The notes beneath the pieces were generated by a model that made no database searches, was not told the origin of the DNA, and saw only the letters and a list, made by a program, of their open reading frames with translations. Both the position numbers and the translations under genes were made by a program. Shown piece after piece: positions 1 through 10,869 of a stretch of 64,000 nt of DNA. This DNA is from Brassica napus (taxonomy: Eukaryota; Streptophyta; Magnoliopsida; Brassicales; Brassicaceae): positions 56,781,452 to 56,845,451 of the forward strand of contig NC_063447.1 of the NCBI RefSeq assembly GCF_020379485.1, in the 5' to 3' direction. Position 1 is the first letter of the stretch; each line of letters opens with the position of its first letter.

Positions 1-42
1 ACGTTAGAATAGAAAAGAAAATAAAATAGCCGGTGATAGCTC

Positions 43-1491
43 CTACTCCTCGTCTCCTGCTCCAGATGTTCCTGCATCGTTGGGTCTCTTGGACCTCTTT
101 CTTACCATGTGTGTACCACTCGAACCCGAACCAGAGCTGGATGGAGAGTTGTCCCGATGAACTACATCATCCTTTTGGCAACGACACGGCCTGATACGTG
201 AAATGGCAGCCCAGATCTTGTGTAGCATGTCGTTGTTTGTCTTTATGCTCTGATCTCTCCAATGTTGTTGCTGGCGCGAAGTGGCGTTCGGTGGAAGCTC
301 TTGCAGCTTGTACTGGCTGGAGTCTGATGGGAGTAGCTGATGGGGTTGTGAATCATCTGGAATGGCTTGTGCAGCCTCATCTTGTCCTTCTTCATCAACC
401 ACGCCCTTGCCTTTGGTCTGATATTTTGGCGTGAAGAAGGATGGCTTGTCTACTAGTGCGGTAGCAGGGGGTAGAAACTCAACTGCAGCCTCTGAAAGTA
501 GAGCAGTCAGGCCGATCTGAGGCAGGTGGCAGTAGAGTGTTTTCTTCGCTCGGTCCTGGAATACGTAGACGTAAGGACCATCCCGATCGATCCTCGAGTG
601 GGGACCAGCTATGAACTCCTTACTTACTAGAGAAATGACATCCAGGTAGTTCCAAGCAATGTTGTTCGATCTGTCCAGTGCTACCTGGTGGTTCTCACAG
701 TCTACACCCACATGTCTAAGGATCCGAGTAATCACTGCACCAAATCCACATGCATTGCTCTTGGATTTGGTTACTTTCCCCTTGTATCCTGCTAAGTTTG
801 CGGCCAGCACCGCTCCCATGTTGAAGGCAGTAGCAGGTGGGAATGTAGAGTTTCCAAATGCCGGTAGCAAATGCCTCACACCTTGGTACAGGAGGCACAA
901 CTCCCATTGCGTGACTGATGCGGCTGTGGTTGTCCCGTATAGCAATGAGCCAATGAGGCGTGTCGCATATCTCAGTACTGGGCTCCGGATAAGTGACTCC
1001 TTTGCCTGAGAAGATCTATAAACCCCTGTGCCAATCGTTTCCCAGAAGTTCAACAGCTCTGAAGTCCAATAAAGACCATATGTCCTCTCCCCCGCACTCA
1101 ATCCAAATAGTCCGCAGAGGTCTGTGAAAGATACCTCATAGTATACTTTCTGCACTACGAATGCCAGAAAACCTTCCTGATGGCTATCATCGGGACGGGT
1201 GACGTATGCGGATGCTATGAACTGGCGTACCAACTCCGGATAAGTGGGTTCCTTGAGGTTGCATAGTTGGCCTAGACCCATGTTCTGGAACAGTCCTTCA
1301 ATGTCTGCTTTGATTCCCAATATTGTCATCGTCTCAGGACATGCTAGTTGTGTAGCCGGAACGGCTACCTTCTTCATGTTGTTGTAGTGGGTGGTATCAG
1401 ACTTATCCCACTTCTTTGGCCTTTGCTTCTCCAGCTGTGACGAACCCGCTTCTTGTGTGTTTTTCTTTGCTGATGTTTTCGTGCGCTTCAT
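43..1491 (-). CDS. Antisense CACTA-borne gene, Athila ORF1-like protein (copy 1)
   Basis: An uninterrupted 482-codon reading frame on the strand opposite the transposase genes. The middle (residues about 85-340) resembles the plant 'retrotransposon Orf1 C-terminal' (Athila ORF1) family: a DLCGLFGL segment, a following NFWE segment and a SPVLRYATRLIGSLLYG stretch. That call is by eye. Both ends are basic (MKRTKTSAKK at the start; VRKRSKRP near the end), as expected for nuclear import, and the C-terminal third is low complexity and Q/S-rich. The ATG follows a likely 5'-UTR intron (acceptor TTTTGTAG just before AGAATG, donor CAG|GTATAC near 1801). It differs from the copy at 17820 at four residues. 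The function is unknown: it could be a captured retrotransposon gene or an accessory transposon protein. Confidence 0.7.
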   Translation of the reverse strand: MKRTKTSAKKNTQEAGSSQLEKQRPKKWDKSDTTHYNNMKKVAVPATQLACPETMTILGIKADIEGLFQNMGLGQLCNLKEPTYPELVRQFIASAYVTRPDDSHQEGFLAFVVQKVYYEVSFTDLCGLFGLSAGERTYGLYWTSELLNFWETIGTGVYRSSQAKESLIRSPVLRYATRLIGSLLYGTTTAASVTQWELCLLYQGVRHLLPAFGNSTFPPATAFNMGAVLAANLAGYKGKVTKSKSNACGFGAVITRILRHVGVDCENHQVALDRSNNIAWNYLDVISLVSKEFIAGPHSRIDRDGPYVYVFQDRAKKTLYCHLPQIGLTALLSEAAVEFLPPATALVDKPSFFTPKYQTKGKGVVDEEGQDEAAQAIPDDSQPHQLLPSDSSQYKLQELPPNATSRQQQHWRDQSIKTNNDMLHKIWAAISRIRPCRCQKDDVVHRDNSPSSSGSGSSGTHMVRKRSKRPNDAGTSGAGDEE

Positions 1492-2000
1492 TCTCTACAA
1501 AATAGAATCATTGCTCTCAACATGGTTATAATCAATTAAGAAGGCAAAGCTGAACATGAAAATGAAAAGCAAAATCGAGTTGTGATAAAAAAAAACGAAA
1601 TTGAAAAAAATTCTCTATCCCTAAATCATCTCAAATCATGTTCCAAACTCGTTGATCACAGACAATTGTGTTCTATTCCATGTTTAAACATCTGTTTCAT
1701 GCATATTTGATCAAGGAATCAACACGGAAATAAGAAATTCACAAAACCCAAAAAATTGCTCAAGAACACGATTTCAGAATGTGGAGATTCGCGGAGTATA
1801 CCTGTCTTAGGGTGAAGACGAGTGTAGGAATCAGGTAGAGCTCGAAAAATCAAGTGGAATAGAGCCCAAAATTGTTCAAATCGGATGATTATAGAGAGAG
1901 AAAGGGGGGGGGCGAATTATAGGGGAAATCGGAGGGGATGAGAGTTCTAAGGTTTAGATCCAAAAAAGGTCGGGTTTTGCCTTATAATTCTGTTTTCCGA

Positions 2001-2780
2001 ACACGCATCGATCGATGCGTTTTGTTTCTATAACGCATCGATCGATCACATTCTTACGGCCCGGGCCATCTTGGTAATCGATCGATGCGTTTTTGTTCTA
2101 TAACGCATCGATCGATGCGTTTTTAAAAAAACATACAAGATTTTCCGAGGAAATTCCGAGGAACAATTCAGATTGTCGATCGATCGATGGGATACTCTCA
2201 TCGATCGATCACAATCTTACGGCCCGGTCCATCCTAGTAATCGATCGATGCGTTTGTGTTCTATAACGCATCGATCGATGCATTTTTAAAAAAACATACA
2301 AGATTTTCCGACGAAATTCCGAGGAACAATTCAGATTGTCGATAGATCGATGGGTTACTCTCATCGATCGATCACAATCTTACGGCCCCGTAAATCCTAG
2401 TAATCGATCGATGCGTTTTTTTCTATAACGCATCGATCGATGCATTTTTAAAAAAACATACAAGATTTTCCGATGAAATTCCGAGGAACAATTCAGATTG
2501 TCGATAGATCGATGGGTTAATCTCATCGATCGATCACAATCTTACGGCCCGGTCCATCCTAGTAATCGATCGATGCGTTTTTGTTCTATAACGCATCGAT
2601 CGATGCATTTTTAAAAAAACATACAAGATTTTCCGAGGAAATTCCGAGGAACAATTCAGATTGTCGATAGATCGATGGGATACTCTCATCGATCGATCAC
2701 AATCTTACGGCCCGGGCCATCTTAGTAATCGATCGATTTGTTTTTGTTCAAAAACGCATCGATCGATGCGTTTTTTTAAA
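2001..2780. repeat. 163-bp tandem array with CATCGATCGATG palindromes (copy 1)
   Basis: The anchor TCTTACGGCC recurs at 2052, 2215, 2378, 2540 and 2703, a period of 162-163 bp. Each unit has paired CGCATCGATCGATGCG palindromes, a TTCCGAGGAAATTCCGAGGA element and a second CATCGATCGATC block. At 2750-2775 the palindrome extends to a perfect 26 bp. It lies between the divergent antisense and PTTA genes, so it may act as promoter DNA or as binding sites for the element's own protein. Confidence 0.9.
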
Positions 2781-3538
2781 AAAAATTACGTTTTGAAACC
2801 CCAAACACTAGTTCGTCGGAATTTCCTCGGAATATTCCGAGGAAATTTCGAGGAAGAAGAGGGTTTCGTCGGAGTTCCCTCGGAATAATCCGAGGAAATT
2901 CCGAGGAAATAGGGTTTTTAAACCGAAAACAACGTTTTGCCGTTTGAATAACACCTATATAACCCTTATTAAGTGTCTTACGTTCATTATGAAGTCAAAA
3001 ATTTGTTCCTTACCGTATAATTAACACTTTTCCGATTGTATGAACGAAATCTCGCAACATAAGAGAAACACTTATACCTTTTAACGAACGGTAAAGGGAA
3101 TACTTTCAATTAGTTTTGAAATTTGTTATTTCATGGTTTATGCTCATGTATACAAAGAATCCTCAATGGTATGCATTACAATTGTATAAGAAATGAAATA
3201 CGGCAAAAAAAATTGATGTTTTGAAACCCCAAACACTAGTTCCTCGGTATTTCCTCGGAATATTCCGAGGAAATTCCGACGGATATTTTACTATCTGTCG
3301 GAATTTCCTCGGAATATTTTCATTTTACCGGGCAAATATTTCGCGAAAATTGAAATTAGAATTCCGACGGAATTCCGACGGATAATGTCCGTCGGACCCT
3401 AGGTTTTATAACCACGAGCCCCTTCTTCTTCCCCATTTCTCTCTTCTTCCTCTGCGCGACTCCTCTCTTTCTCTCCGGCGATTTCCCCCTGAAATCCGAC
3501 GATATCTCCGGCGATCTCCCTCTTCTCTTACACAAATC

Positions 3539-5657
3539 ATGTAAGGACCCTATCCCACTCTCTTAGGTTCTATTTGTTAGGTTTTTGTGTAGTTTTGATA
3601 GATTTTTGTTAGGGTGATTGGTTAGGATTGTGATTTGGTTGTATAATAGGTTTAGAATTGTGATTTGGTTGAATAATTTGTTTTGTTGAATTGATTTAGA
3701 ATTTTTTTATATTTTTTTTTTTTTGTATTTATAAAATCAATTTTTGTATATAAAATCGATTTTTGTATTTTACAAAACGATTTTTCTATATAAATTCGAT
3801 TTTTTGGATTTTACAAAAAAAAATTTCTATATAAATTCGATTTTTTGGATTTTACAAAACATTTTAATTATTAAACAATTTTTATTTATTAAAACTATTT
3901 TTGTTTATTAGAACTATTTTTATATATTTATTAAAAAAATTTATATATATTAAATCTTTTTCTGTGATTAAATTATTTGGGATTTTTTTTTAATAAAAAA
4001 AATTAATTTATATATTTCTGTATTTATTAAATATATATTTTTTAATTTACAGGTCTCATGATGATCAGACCCGGCCTCGACAGCGTCGTGGTCGTGGTGG
4101 TACGGGGAGCCAGTCTCGGGATTCCAGCCATTTTCAGGATTCCCCTTCGCCCCACAGCTCCAACCATACATCTCCCTCTGCTGCACCCGCTCATGCTCCT
4201 CTCGCTCCCGCTGCTGCATCCGCTCCTGTTCCTCCGGGTCCTCCGGGAGTGATGAGGGTTGCGGAGTTGGTTCAACAGCCCGGTCGTGACCATCTTCCGT
4301 ATCTCACTCCGTATCCACATGGACGGGGTCAAACATGGTAATTAAACATTTTTTTTTCTTTAAATTTGGATTCATTATTAACCGTTTGTTCTTTTAATAA
4401 GGTTCAACCGATCCGGGAACGGGATCAGCGCATGGATCAACCGTATGATGTACTCGGCCCTCGACAGTGGACATCCGACTTTCACTCACTTCCCAACCGA
4501 CAAGCAGGTTCTGTGGTTTCGTCAGTTTGCGGTAAGTATTCTAATTTTTTACTTATATTTTTAATCTTTAATATAAATTTTCTACTAATTGTGTTTTTTT
4601 TTCAGCAAGAGTTCAACTGGAATTCCGATGAGACGCTCTTTATCTATCACCACTTCGTCCATAAAGTAATGGACAACTATGGGAAGCAGATCCACGAGTG
4701 GAAGAAGAAGTGGGAAATCAATAAGGTTCGATTTAATTTATTAAACAATTTTTTAATTTATTAAACTATTTTTTAATTTATTAAACTTTTTCTTTTTTTT
4801 TAATTAAAAGGTCCCAAAGTCGATGAACGATACGGTCTGGAAGGAGTTGTGTGCGCATTGGGATAAGGAGGAGACGAAAGAAACTTCTTCCACCAACTCC
4901 ACCAACCGCAGGAGCGACCGTAAAGGGAAGGGCATCTACAAGCATAACTTGGGTGCTCAATCTATTGCCACTCTCGGAGATCGCATGGTAAGTTCAACCG
5001 CTTTTTCTTCAATTATTTGAGTTTCAGAATTTAAATTTATTGTGCATTTCTTCTAATTTCTAATGTTTCTTTAATTTTATGTTTTTTTTCAAGGCGGAAG
5101 AAAATGATGGCGAGCCGGTCGATGATCTCGCCCTAATGAGGAGGGCGTATACCAACAAGAAGACCGGCCAGATTGATGACGGTCTTGTGAGGGACGTGGT
5201 CGACCTGGTCCAAACTCAGGTGGTAGACGAAGTGTCTCAGCTTCAAACCGAGGATGACGCTTCGACGGCTTCGACCAACTTGTCCCGGTTTCGAATCAAC
5301 GAAATCGTTGAATCCGTAAGTTTTTTTTTTTTAAGTTCAATTCATTTATTTCTTGGTTTAAATTTCTAAATTTGGCTTTTTTCTATTCAGTCGGTTCCAA
5401 AGAAGAAGGGACGTTTGTTCGGTTTGGGTCGTCGCACCCGGTCGGTTCCTCCTTCTTCTGCACCACCGCCCTTTGTTGATCCAGAAGTACTTACGGCTCA
5501 GTTGAAGGACAAAGATGATCGAATATCTTTGTTGGAGACCCAGATGGCGGCTCAACAGGCGGGCTATGAGGCACAGAGGAGGCTGAACCAGCAAATGATG
5601 GAGATGATGCAGAGGATGTACCCGAACGAGGTGTTCCCGGACGTGCCAGACCCGTAG
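3539..5657 (+). CDS. PTTA/En/Spm-type (TNPA-like) transposon protein, copy 1
   Basis: Seven exons: start codon AT at 3539-3540, then 4053-4337, 4402-4531, 4606-4725, 4811-4987, 5094-5315 and 5391-5657. All introns are GT-AG and the sum is 1203 nt, giving 400 aa. The ATG is split: AT ends exon 1 and G opens exon 2. The N-terminus is R/G-rich, then S/P/A-rich. The central part ([17 protein letters not shown], then a K/W-rich segment) matches the plant transposase PTTA/En/Spm family. A C-terminal coiled-coil-like stretch ([19 protein letters not shown]) may mediate dimerisation. TNPA-type proteins bind subterminal repeats of their element. A TATA-like TTTTATA lies near 3405. The protein is identical to that of copy 2. 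Confidence 0.85.
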
Positions 5658-5816
5658 TTTTTTTTTCCCCAATCTCGGAATGTTTTATTTTTATTTGTGA
5701 AACTTTGAATATTAATTAGTATGATTTCAATTTTACTTTTAATTTCATATTTTCGAATTTAAATTTCAGAAATTTTATTTTTTCAAAAAAATTAATATTT
5801 TTTACATTTCGAGGAA

Positions 5817-6320
5817 ATTAATTATATTTTTCACTACATCGATCGATGCGTTTTTGAACAAAAACGCATCGATCGATCCGTTTTTTTTAAAAAATATAGC
5901 GAGGGACATTTCCCTCGGAATTTTCCGAGGGACAACTCCCTCGGAAAATTCCGAGGAACGGATCCCTCGGAATATACCGAGGGAACAGTTCCTCGGAATA
6001 AACCGAGGAAAAAGTCCGTCGGTATACTCCTATCGATCGATGTATATATGTCCAAACACGCATCGATCGATGAACTTCCGAGGAATTATCCCGACGAAGT
6101 TCTACCTCGGTATATTCCGAGGACTTTTCCGACAAACAAGGGATCCTCGGAATTTCCTCGGAAATTTATTTCCTCGGAATTCCGTCGGAAAATTCCGAGG
6201 GATTTCAGAGGAAAAAAGAAATTCCGAGGAATTATTTCCGACGACGTATTTCGTCGGAATTGCGTCGGAATAACGATATTCCGACGAAATTCCGACGATT
6301 TTTTCCCTCAGAATCCTTGA
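5817..6320. repeat. Right subterminal repeats of CACTA copy 1
   Basis: Dense inverted and direct copies of TTCCGAGGAA/TTCCTCGGAA and TTCCGACGAA variants, with CGCATCGATCGAT palindromes at 5838-5880 and 6030-6072. Such arrays next to CACTA ends are known TNPA-binding regions; here the role is inferred from position. Confidence 0.8.
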
Positions 6321-6335
6321 TGTTTTCTTGTAGTG
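6321..6335. repeat. Right terminal inverted repeat of CACTA copy 1
   Basis: TGTTTTCTTGTAGTG, the exact inverse of CACTACAAGAAAACA at 13490-13504. The next three bases, CGT (6336-6338), are the expected target-site duplication; the partner lies outside the window. Confidence 0.88.
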
Positions 6336-6865
6336 CGTCACTGCCCTCAACCCGGTACGGAGAGATATCCACACGAGTGATGTTACCGTAAACATATCCT
6401 TCCTCTACAACAGTAGCAGATGTTAGTTTTCGAAGTCATGACTGAGTCATTCCTGCTTGGTTGGTACTAATTGGAAGGTCAAAAACTTGAATCTATACAT
6501 CTTTTTTACAAAGCGAATTAGATGCAAAAGAAAAAAGACTATTGAATTGATACGTCAAACAAAAGGAATGTTCGGAATTAGTCTACGTTATAGTCCATAA
6601 TTTATTTACTGTTAATTAAACAAGAGAGGATAGGAGCATGCCACAGTCTATGAAATTAAGGCCTATCCGTATTACAGAATTGGTTTATCAAATTAAAAGA
6701 TGTGTTATATATATCAACTCGAAATATAAATTTCCACATAAATAAGTTTATGAGTAACAAAGTACACTTACCTCTGCAGTATTGGAAATGGACAGCGTGC
6801 ATAGGGGGTAAGAAGAAGAGTGATGCGAGGAGAAGAAGCATTGGCTGAAATGTAGATATCGCCAT
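6336..6865 (-). pseudogene. ML-domain (MD-2-related lipid recognition) gene A, broken by CACTA copy 1
   Basis: Exon 1 is 6772-6865: an ATG, a hydrophobic signal-peptide core (MLLLLASLFFLP), then HFQYC, ending at AG|GTAAGT. Intron 1 is 6405-6771. Exon 2 starts at 6404 after TTGTAG and encodes EEGYVYGNITRVDISPYRV, the usual opening of plant ML domains (secreted or vacuolar lipid-binding beta-sandwich proteins). After 69 nt the exon is cut at 6336 by the transposon terminus. Remaining exons would lie left of the window beyond the 10-kb element. Exon 1 has the same length (94 bp) and phase as gene B, so the two are tandem paralogues. With 10 kb inside a coding exon, gene A is probably null. Confidence 0.72.
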
Positions 6866-6949
6866 GAATCAGCTCGTTGAACTCCAGAGGGGTAAATATT
6901 TTTCAGTTTGTACTATTATGCTTCCTTCCATGCCTGTGATTTTTATAGG

Positions 6950-7200
6950 CTATAGATTATATTATGTTTATTCCCGTGTTATACGTGATAATCTTAAATT
7001 ATGAGGTGAATGTCACTGGAATTGTCTGCAGTTAGGACGACCTTCTGTCGTTCATAATAATTTATTTCAACGTTATAAGCGATTATCTTAAAAATATGAG
7101 GCCAATGTCTATGGAGTTGCTGCAATTACGTACCACCTCCTTTCACCTATAATATTTTCTTTCCACGTTAAAAGCGATAATCTTGACATTTGCATGAGGT
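6950..7200. repeat. Three imperfect repeats upstream of ML gene A
   Basis: The phrase CGTTATAMGYGATWATCTTAAA recurs near 6976, 7070 and 7157, each followed by ATGAGGY-AATGT-like sequence, a spacing of about 90 bp. One related copy is seen upstream of gene B near 24227. They lie within 350 bp of the gene A start, so they may be duplicated promoter DNA. Confidence 0.55.
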
Positions 7201-8289
7201 CGGTTTAAGAAAGAAATAAAGAAGCTGATTTTTTTCTCTAAGTATCAAATATTTGTTTTTAACTAATTAAGAACACATTTGGCTTAGACTAAGTGATTGT
7301 AACTGACCATGAGACGATGGTAGCCTAAATAAAAAAGGGACAGCAAAGCCAATTAATTTTTTTGGTTATCGGACAATGTAGAGCTTCCAAATAATTTTTT
7401 TTTTACGAACAATCATTGCGGGATCATTAAAAAAAAGGAAAAATTTACCAAATATGACTCAAAATTTGATTTTGATTGCAAAAGTATATCCAAACTTGAA
7501 TCAAATGCAAAAATAACCCAAAAGTCTTGTGAAATTACAGTCAGGTCCTTGTGACCAAACAAGAAAAGATAACTCATTTTTACGAATATAGCCCCGCTAA
7601 ATCTTCTGAGTCTTCTGAGATTCTGTTACGTCTTCTGGACGACGTCCACGGAAGTCGTCTGGTATAGTTGATCTTAAAAATAATTTATAAATTTTGTAAA
7701 AAATATTTTGATAAGCGAAAAAGTAAAATCATGTAATTATAAAACAGTTTTAAGTGATATAAATTAAGATATAATAAAATTGAATTGTTTTCAACATAGA
7801 TGAGTGAAAGTAGTGAATCATGATATTCTTTGGTTTAGGGTTTGACAACATATGTTGTAGTATTGTATATATTCTTAAGGTCAGATTTTGGAAAGTTTAA
7901 ATGTTTTTTTGAAAAATTAAATTTTTACCTACATGTGATTATTTCTGTATATAGTAAACACTTTTAAGTTTAATTTGATTTTATGAAGTGTTTATTTAGT
8001 TAATTTAGTTTAGGGGTTATGTTTAGAGTCTAGACGACTAACATGTAAGTCGTCTGGCGATTAGAAGACTTCTCTGAAAGTCTTCTAACTCCCGCTAAAA
8101 ATATTTTAGTTTCCCGCTAAAAATATTGAAGTCTTCTGGGCAACTTACAACTAAGTCGTCTAGTAAGTCTTCTGATCAAAAATATTTAACCTTATTGGAA
8201 TTTTTGTCTCCATATATAAAAAAAAATTTACACATTCTCTCTCCTCCTCTCAAATGGCTGCAACAAAAATGATATGTTTCTCATTTTAA

Positions 8290-9350
8290 AACTCTCCAAC
8301 CTCTCTCTAATCTCTTTGAACTTATAAACACCAAATTTTATATCAATTTATTGTTTTTGCCTCATGTCTTTCTCACTAGTTTATCTTGTTTTGCAGATTT
8401 TTCATCACATGGTTCTCATCTCCCACTCATTTAAAGATAGATTTATTAATTTTAGATATGTATTTTTGTGTGTTCTATAAAGGTAGATCTATCTAATCTT
8501 CCACTCATTTTCTTTGTTTTAAGCCATTTGAACGTTTTTGGAGATGCAGGTTTTTCAGATCTGGATTTCTATCTAATCTTCCACTCATTTTCTTTGTTTT
8601 AAGCCATTTGAACGTTTTTGGAGATGCAGGTTTTTCAGATCTGGATTTGGATATGCAGGTGTTTCAGATCTGGAAGACTTCTGGGCTAGAAGACTTCCAG
8701 ACGACTTCAGGAAGTCTTCCAGATGACTTCCAGGAAGCGACTTCTTGGAAGTTTTCCAGACGACTTTCAGGAAGTCTTCTGACGGAGTCTTCTCCCATGT
8801 CTCCCTTTCATAATAGATCTGAGCGTTTTGGTAAGTTTTTATGTCTGATTTTTTTTTCATTTGGTAACCTCCTGTTGCATAAAGTTCATACCTTTTTCTC
8901 AAACTAAAACTCTCCAAACTCACTCTAATCTATTTGACTTGAAAACACTAAACTTTATATGAATTTTTCATTTTTGTCTCATGTCTTTCTCACTAATTTA
9001 TCTTTTTTTATTGCAGATTTTTAATCAGATGGTTCTCATCTTCCACGTGGATATGTAATTTGTGTGTTCTATAAAAGTATGTCTATCTAATTTTCCACTC
9101 ATTTTCTCTGTTTTTAAGCCATTTGAACGTTTTTTTTGATATGATATGCAGGTTTTTCATACTTGGGTTTGATATACATGTTTTCAGATCTGGATCAGAC
9201 TTTGGAAGAACTATGGGAAGTCTTTTCGGAAATATTCTAAAATATAATGCGATTGAAAATTTCCAGGAAGTCTTCCAGACGACTTCAAAGAATTCTTCCA
9301 TACGACTTCCAGGAAGTCTTCTGACGGGGTCTTCTTCCATATCAAGTGGA
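8290..9350. repeat. Diverged direct repeat, two copies about 620 bp apart
   Basis: 8290-8780 (AAACTCTCCAACCTCTCTCT... CTCATGTCTTTCTCACTA... TTCCACTCATTTTC... AGGAAGTCTTC) recurs at 8907-9350 in the same order with many substitutions. It is internal to the GACGACTT block. Confidence 0.7.
8488..8647. repeat. 80-bp tandem duplication
   Basis: The unit starting TCTATCTAATCTTCCACTC at 8488-8567 is repeated essentially exactly at 8568-8647. A diverged third copy lies near 9085-9190. The near identity marks it as much younger than the surrounding 620-bp repeat. Confidence 0.9.
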
Positions 9351-10019
9351 TTCTAAGCTTTTCTTTGTAGAGAAATGATTTATAATAGTTTTGTTTGTGG
9401 TCTGTTTTGTGATTTGCAGGTGTACTCCTTTTTTTGTGACTTTTTTTTTGTAAATTTGAAGATATATTAATGAAAAAGTGTGGTAAATATGTTCATTTTC
9501 ACAATATTATCTTGCCAAAATTACTTGACATAATTGAAGTTATTGATACAACTTCAATAGCAAAACACAATAACACAAAAAATTAATCAAATTTATTACA
9601 AATAAGGGGGAAGAATTCTCAAGAAAACTTAGTCAAATTCACAAAAGATAAAACATTACATAAGTTCAAAGCTAGAACACTTTCATTAAATACATAAGTA
9701 AAAAATATATCTTATGATCTGAGAAGACACATTAAACCATGTTAATTGATATTCTTGAAGTTACTTAACACTTTTGAAAATTAAATACACATATCCTAAA
9801 GTTACTTAACAAATTTACAAAAACTAACGTAGAAGACTTCCGAGTCTTCTCAATTAGCTAGAAATTTTACTAAGCACGAATGTTTGTAACCTCATAAATA
9901 TCACCAATTAAGTTATAAATTTCATTCAGTAGCCCCAATATTGACTAATATACATAAATTAACAAAAAAAAAAAATTAAAAAGTCTTTATAGTCTTAGAG
10001 AAAATGAAAGTTTATTAAA

Positions 10020-10620
10020 CATTGACGCAGACGACTTCCACGGAGGTCGTCTGGTAGACTTCTCGAAAGTCGTCCATTTAGGCTAGTTTTGCAATTGATT
10101 TTTAACCTAGACGACTTACATGGAAGTCATCCATCTTTGTTTGCAAAAAAAAACTCGAGATGACTTACATGTAAGTCGTCTAGGGAAAATGGGTTAGTCA
10201 TGCATTTGACCGGATTGTGTCAGAAATTTGACTTTTTCTGGACGACTTACACGTAAGTCGTCCAATAGAAAATTAAAAAATCAATATTTTGTATACCTAG
10301 ACGACTTCCATGTAAATCGTCTTAGGTTAGTTTTGCAATTGAAAAATAAAACAAAAAAAAATTACTTTTTCCTAGACAACTTACACGGAAGTCGTTAGTC
10401 CGACAACTTACATGGAAGTCGTCCAAGATAAGCAAGGTTTGACCAGAATCTCGGAATAAAATCATGGACGAGTTCAATGTATAAGTCGTCGGACGGACGA
10501 CTTCTGTGTAAGTCGTCTAGAAAGAAATAATTTTTTGTTTTATTTTTCAATTGCAAAACTAACCTGAATAACAAAATATTGATTTTTTAATTTTCTACCG
10601 GACGAAAAGTCGTCCAGGAA
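10020..10620. repeat. Cluster of 22-24-bp GACGACTT palindromes
   Basis: At least nine units with the core GACGACTTACRYGTAAGTCG or one-arm variants occur near 10028, 10110, 10158, 10239, 10298, 10373, 10400 and 10470-10520, separated by 30-60 bp of AT-rich spacer, some of it TTTGCAATTGA-like and itself repeated. Each unit could fold as a short hairpin. Confidence 0.75.
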
Positions 10621-10718
10621 AAGTCAAATTTGTGACACAATTCGGTCAAATGCAAAACTAGCCGTTTACCCTAAACGATTTACCTGTAGTAGTCTAGACG
10701 AACAGATCTGAAAAAAAC

Positions 10719-10866
10719 TGATTTCATAGTTTCAATCAGTGAGATAACTTGTTTAGCACACATAAGTCTTCTCCAAGCATCCAGAATCTCAAACAAAAGT
10801 GACCCACCAAGAATCGTAAGCTGATTTCATAGTTTCAATCAGTGAGATAACTTGTTTAGCACACAT
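10719..10866. repeat. Direct repeat of about 45 bp, spacing 102 bp
   Basis: CTGATTTCATAGTTTCAATC and the following 25 bases occur at 10719-10763 and again at 10821-10866 without change. No gene is associated. Confidence 0.85.
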
Positions 10867-10869
10867 ATC

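Larger units (their letters stand above)
1..6335 (+). mobile_element. CACTA (En/Spm) transposon, copy 1, cut by window start
   Basis: The right end reads TGTTTTCTTGTAGTG (6321-6335), the inverse of the CACTACAAGAAAACA terminus that opens the complete copy at 13490. From position 43 to the end it matches 17820-24067 almost base for base, in the same orientation, so it is a second copy of one family. The left end, with the tnp2 transposase gene, would lie roughly 4.3 kb before the window. It carries the antisense Athila-like gene, a 163-bp repeat array, the PTTA gene and the right subterminal repeats. Positions 1492-2000 are the leader of the antisense gene. Positions 2780-3538 hold more TTCCGAGGAA repeats and the PTTA promoter. 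It sits inside exon 2 of an ML-domain gene. Confidence 0.93.
7440..10680. repeat. Block of GACGACTT / AAGTCGTC palindromes, probable non-autonomous transposon remnant
   Basis: About 3.2 kb of AT-rich DNA studded with short inverted units such as GACGACTTACATGTAAGTCG and with GAAGACTTCC variants. No coding sequence for a transposase is visible. Open frames at 8585-8923 and 9083-9340 simply translate the repeats on both strands. Clear terminal inverted repeats or a target duplication could not be fixed by eye, so element type and exact ends are unknown. Confidence 0.5.

Noticed and set aside
198..1009. Plus-strand frames of 78 and 116 codons, repeated at 17975 and 18436
   Set aside because: They are opposite the long antisense Athila-like gene and show no domain.
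2001..2780. CRISPR-like array of palindromic repeats
   Set aside because: The DNA is plant nuclear, units are 163 bp without unique spacers, and the array is inside a transposon.
4042..4332. Minus-strand frame of 96 codons and plus frame at 4058-4252
   Set aside because: Out-of-frame readings of PTTA exon 2; the splice-consistent frame is the other one.
5834..6395. Several overlapping frames on both strands with SEE/RGK and HRSM repeats
   Set aside because: They translate the TTCCGAGGAA and CATCGATCGATG transposon repeats; both strands are open because the repeats are palindromic.
8585..9356. Frames with FQTTSGS / EDFLK phrases
   Set aside because: Translations of the GAAGACTTCC repeats on both strands, not proteins.
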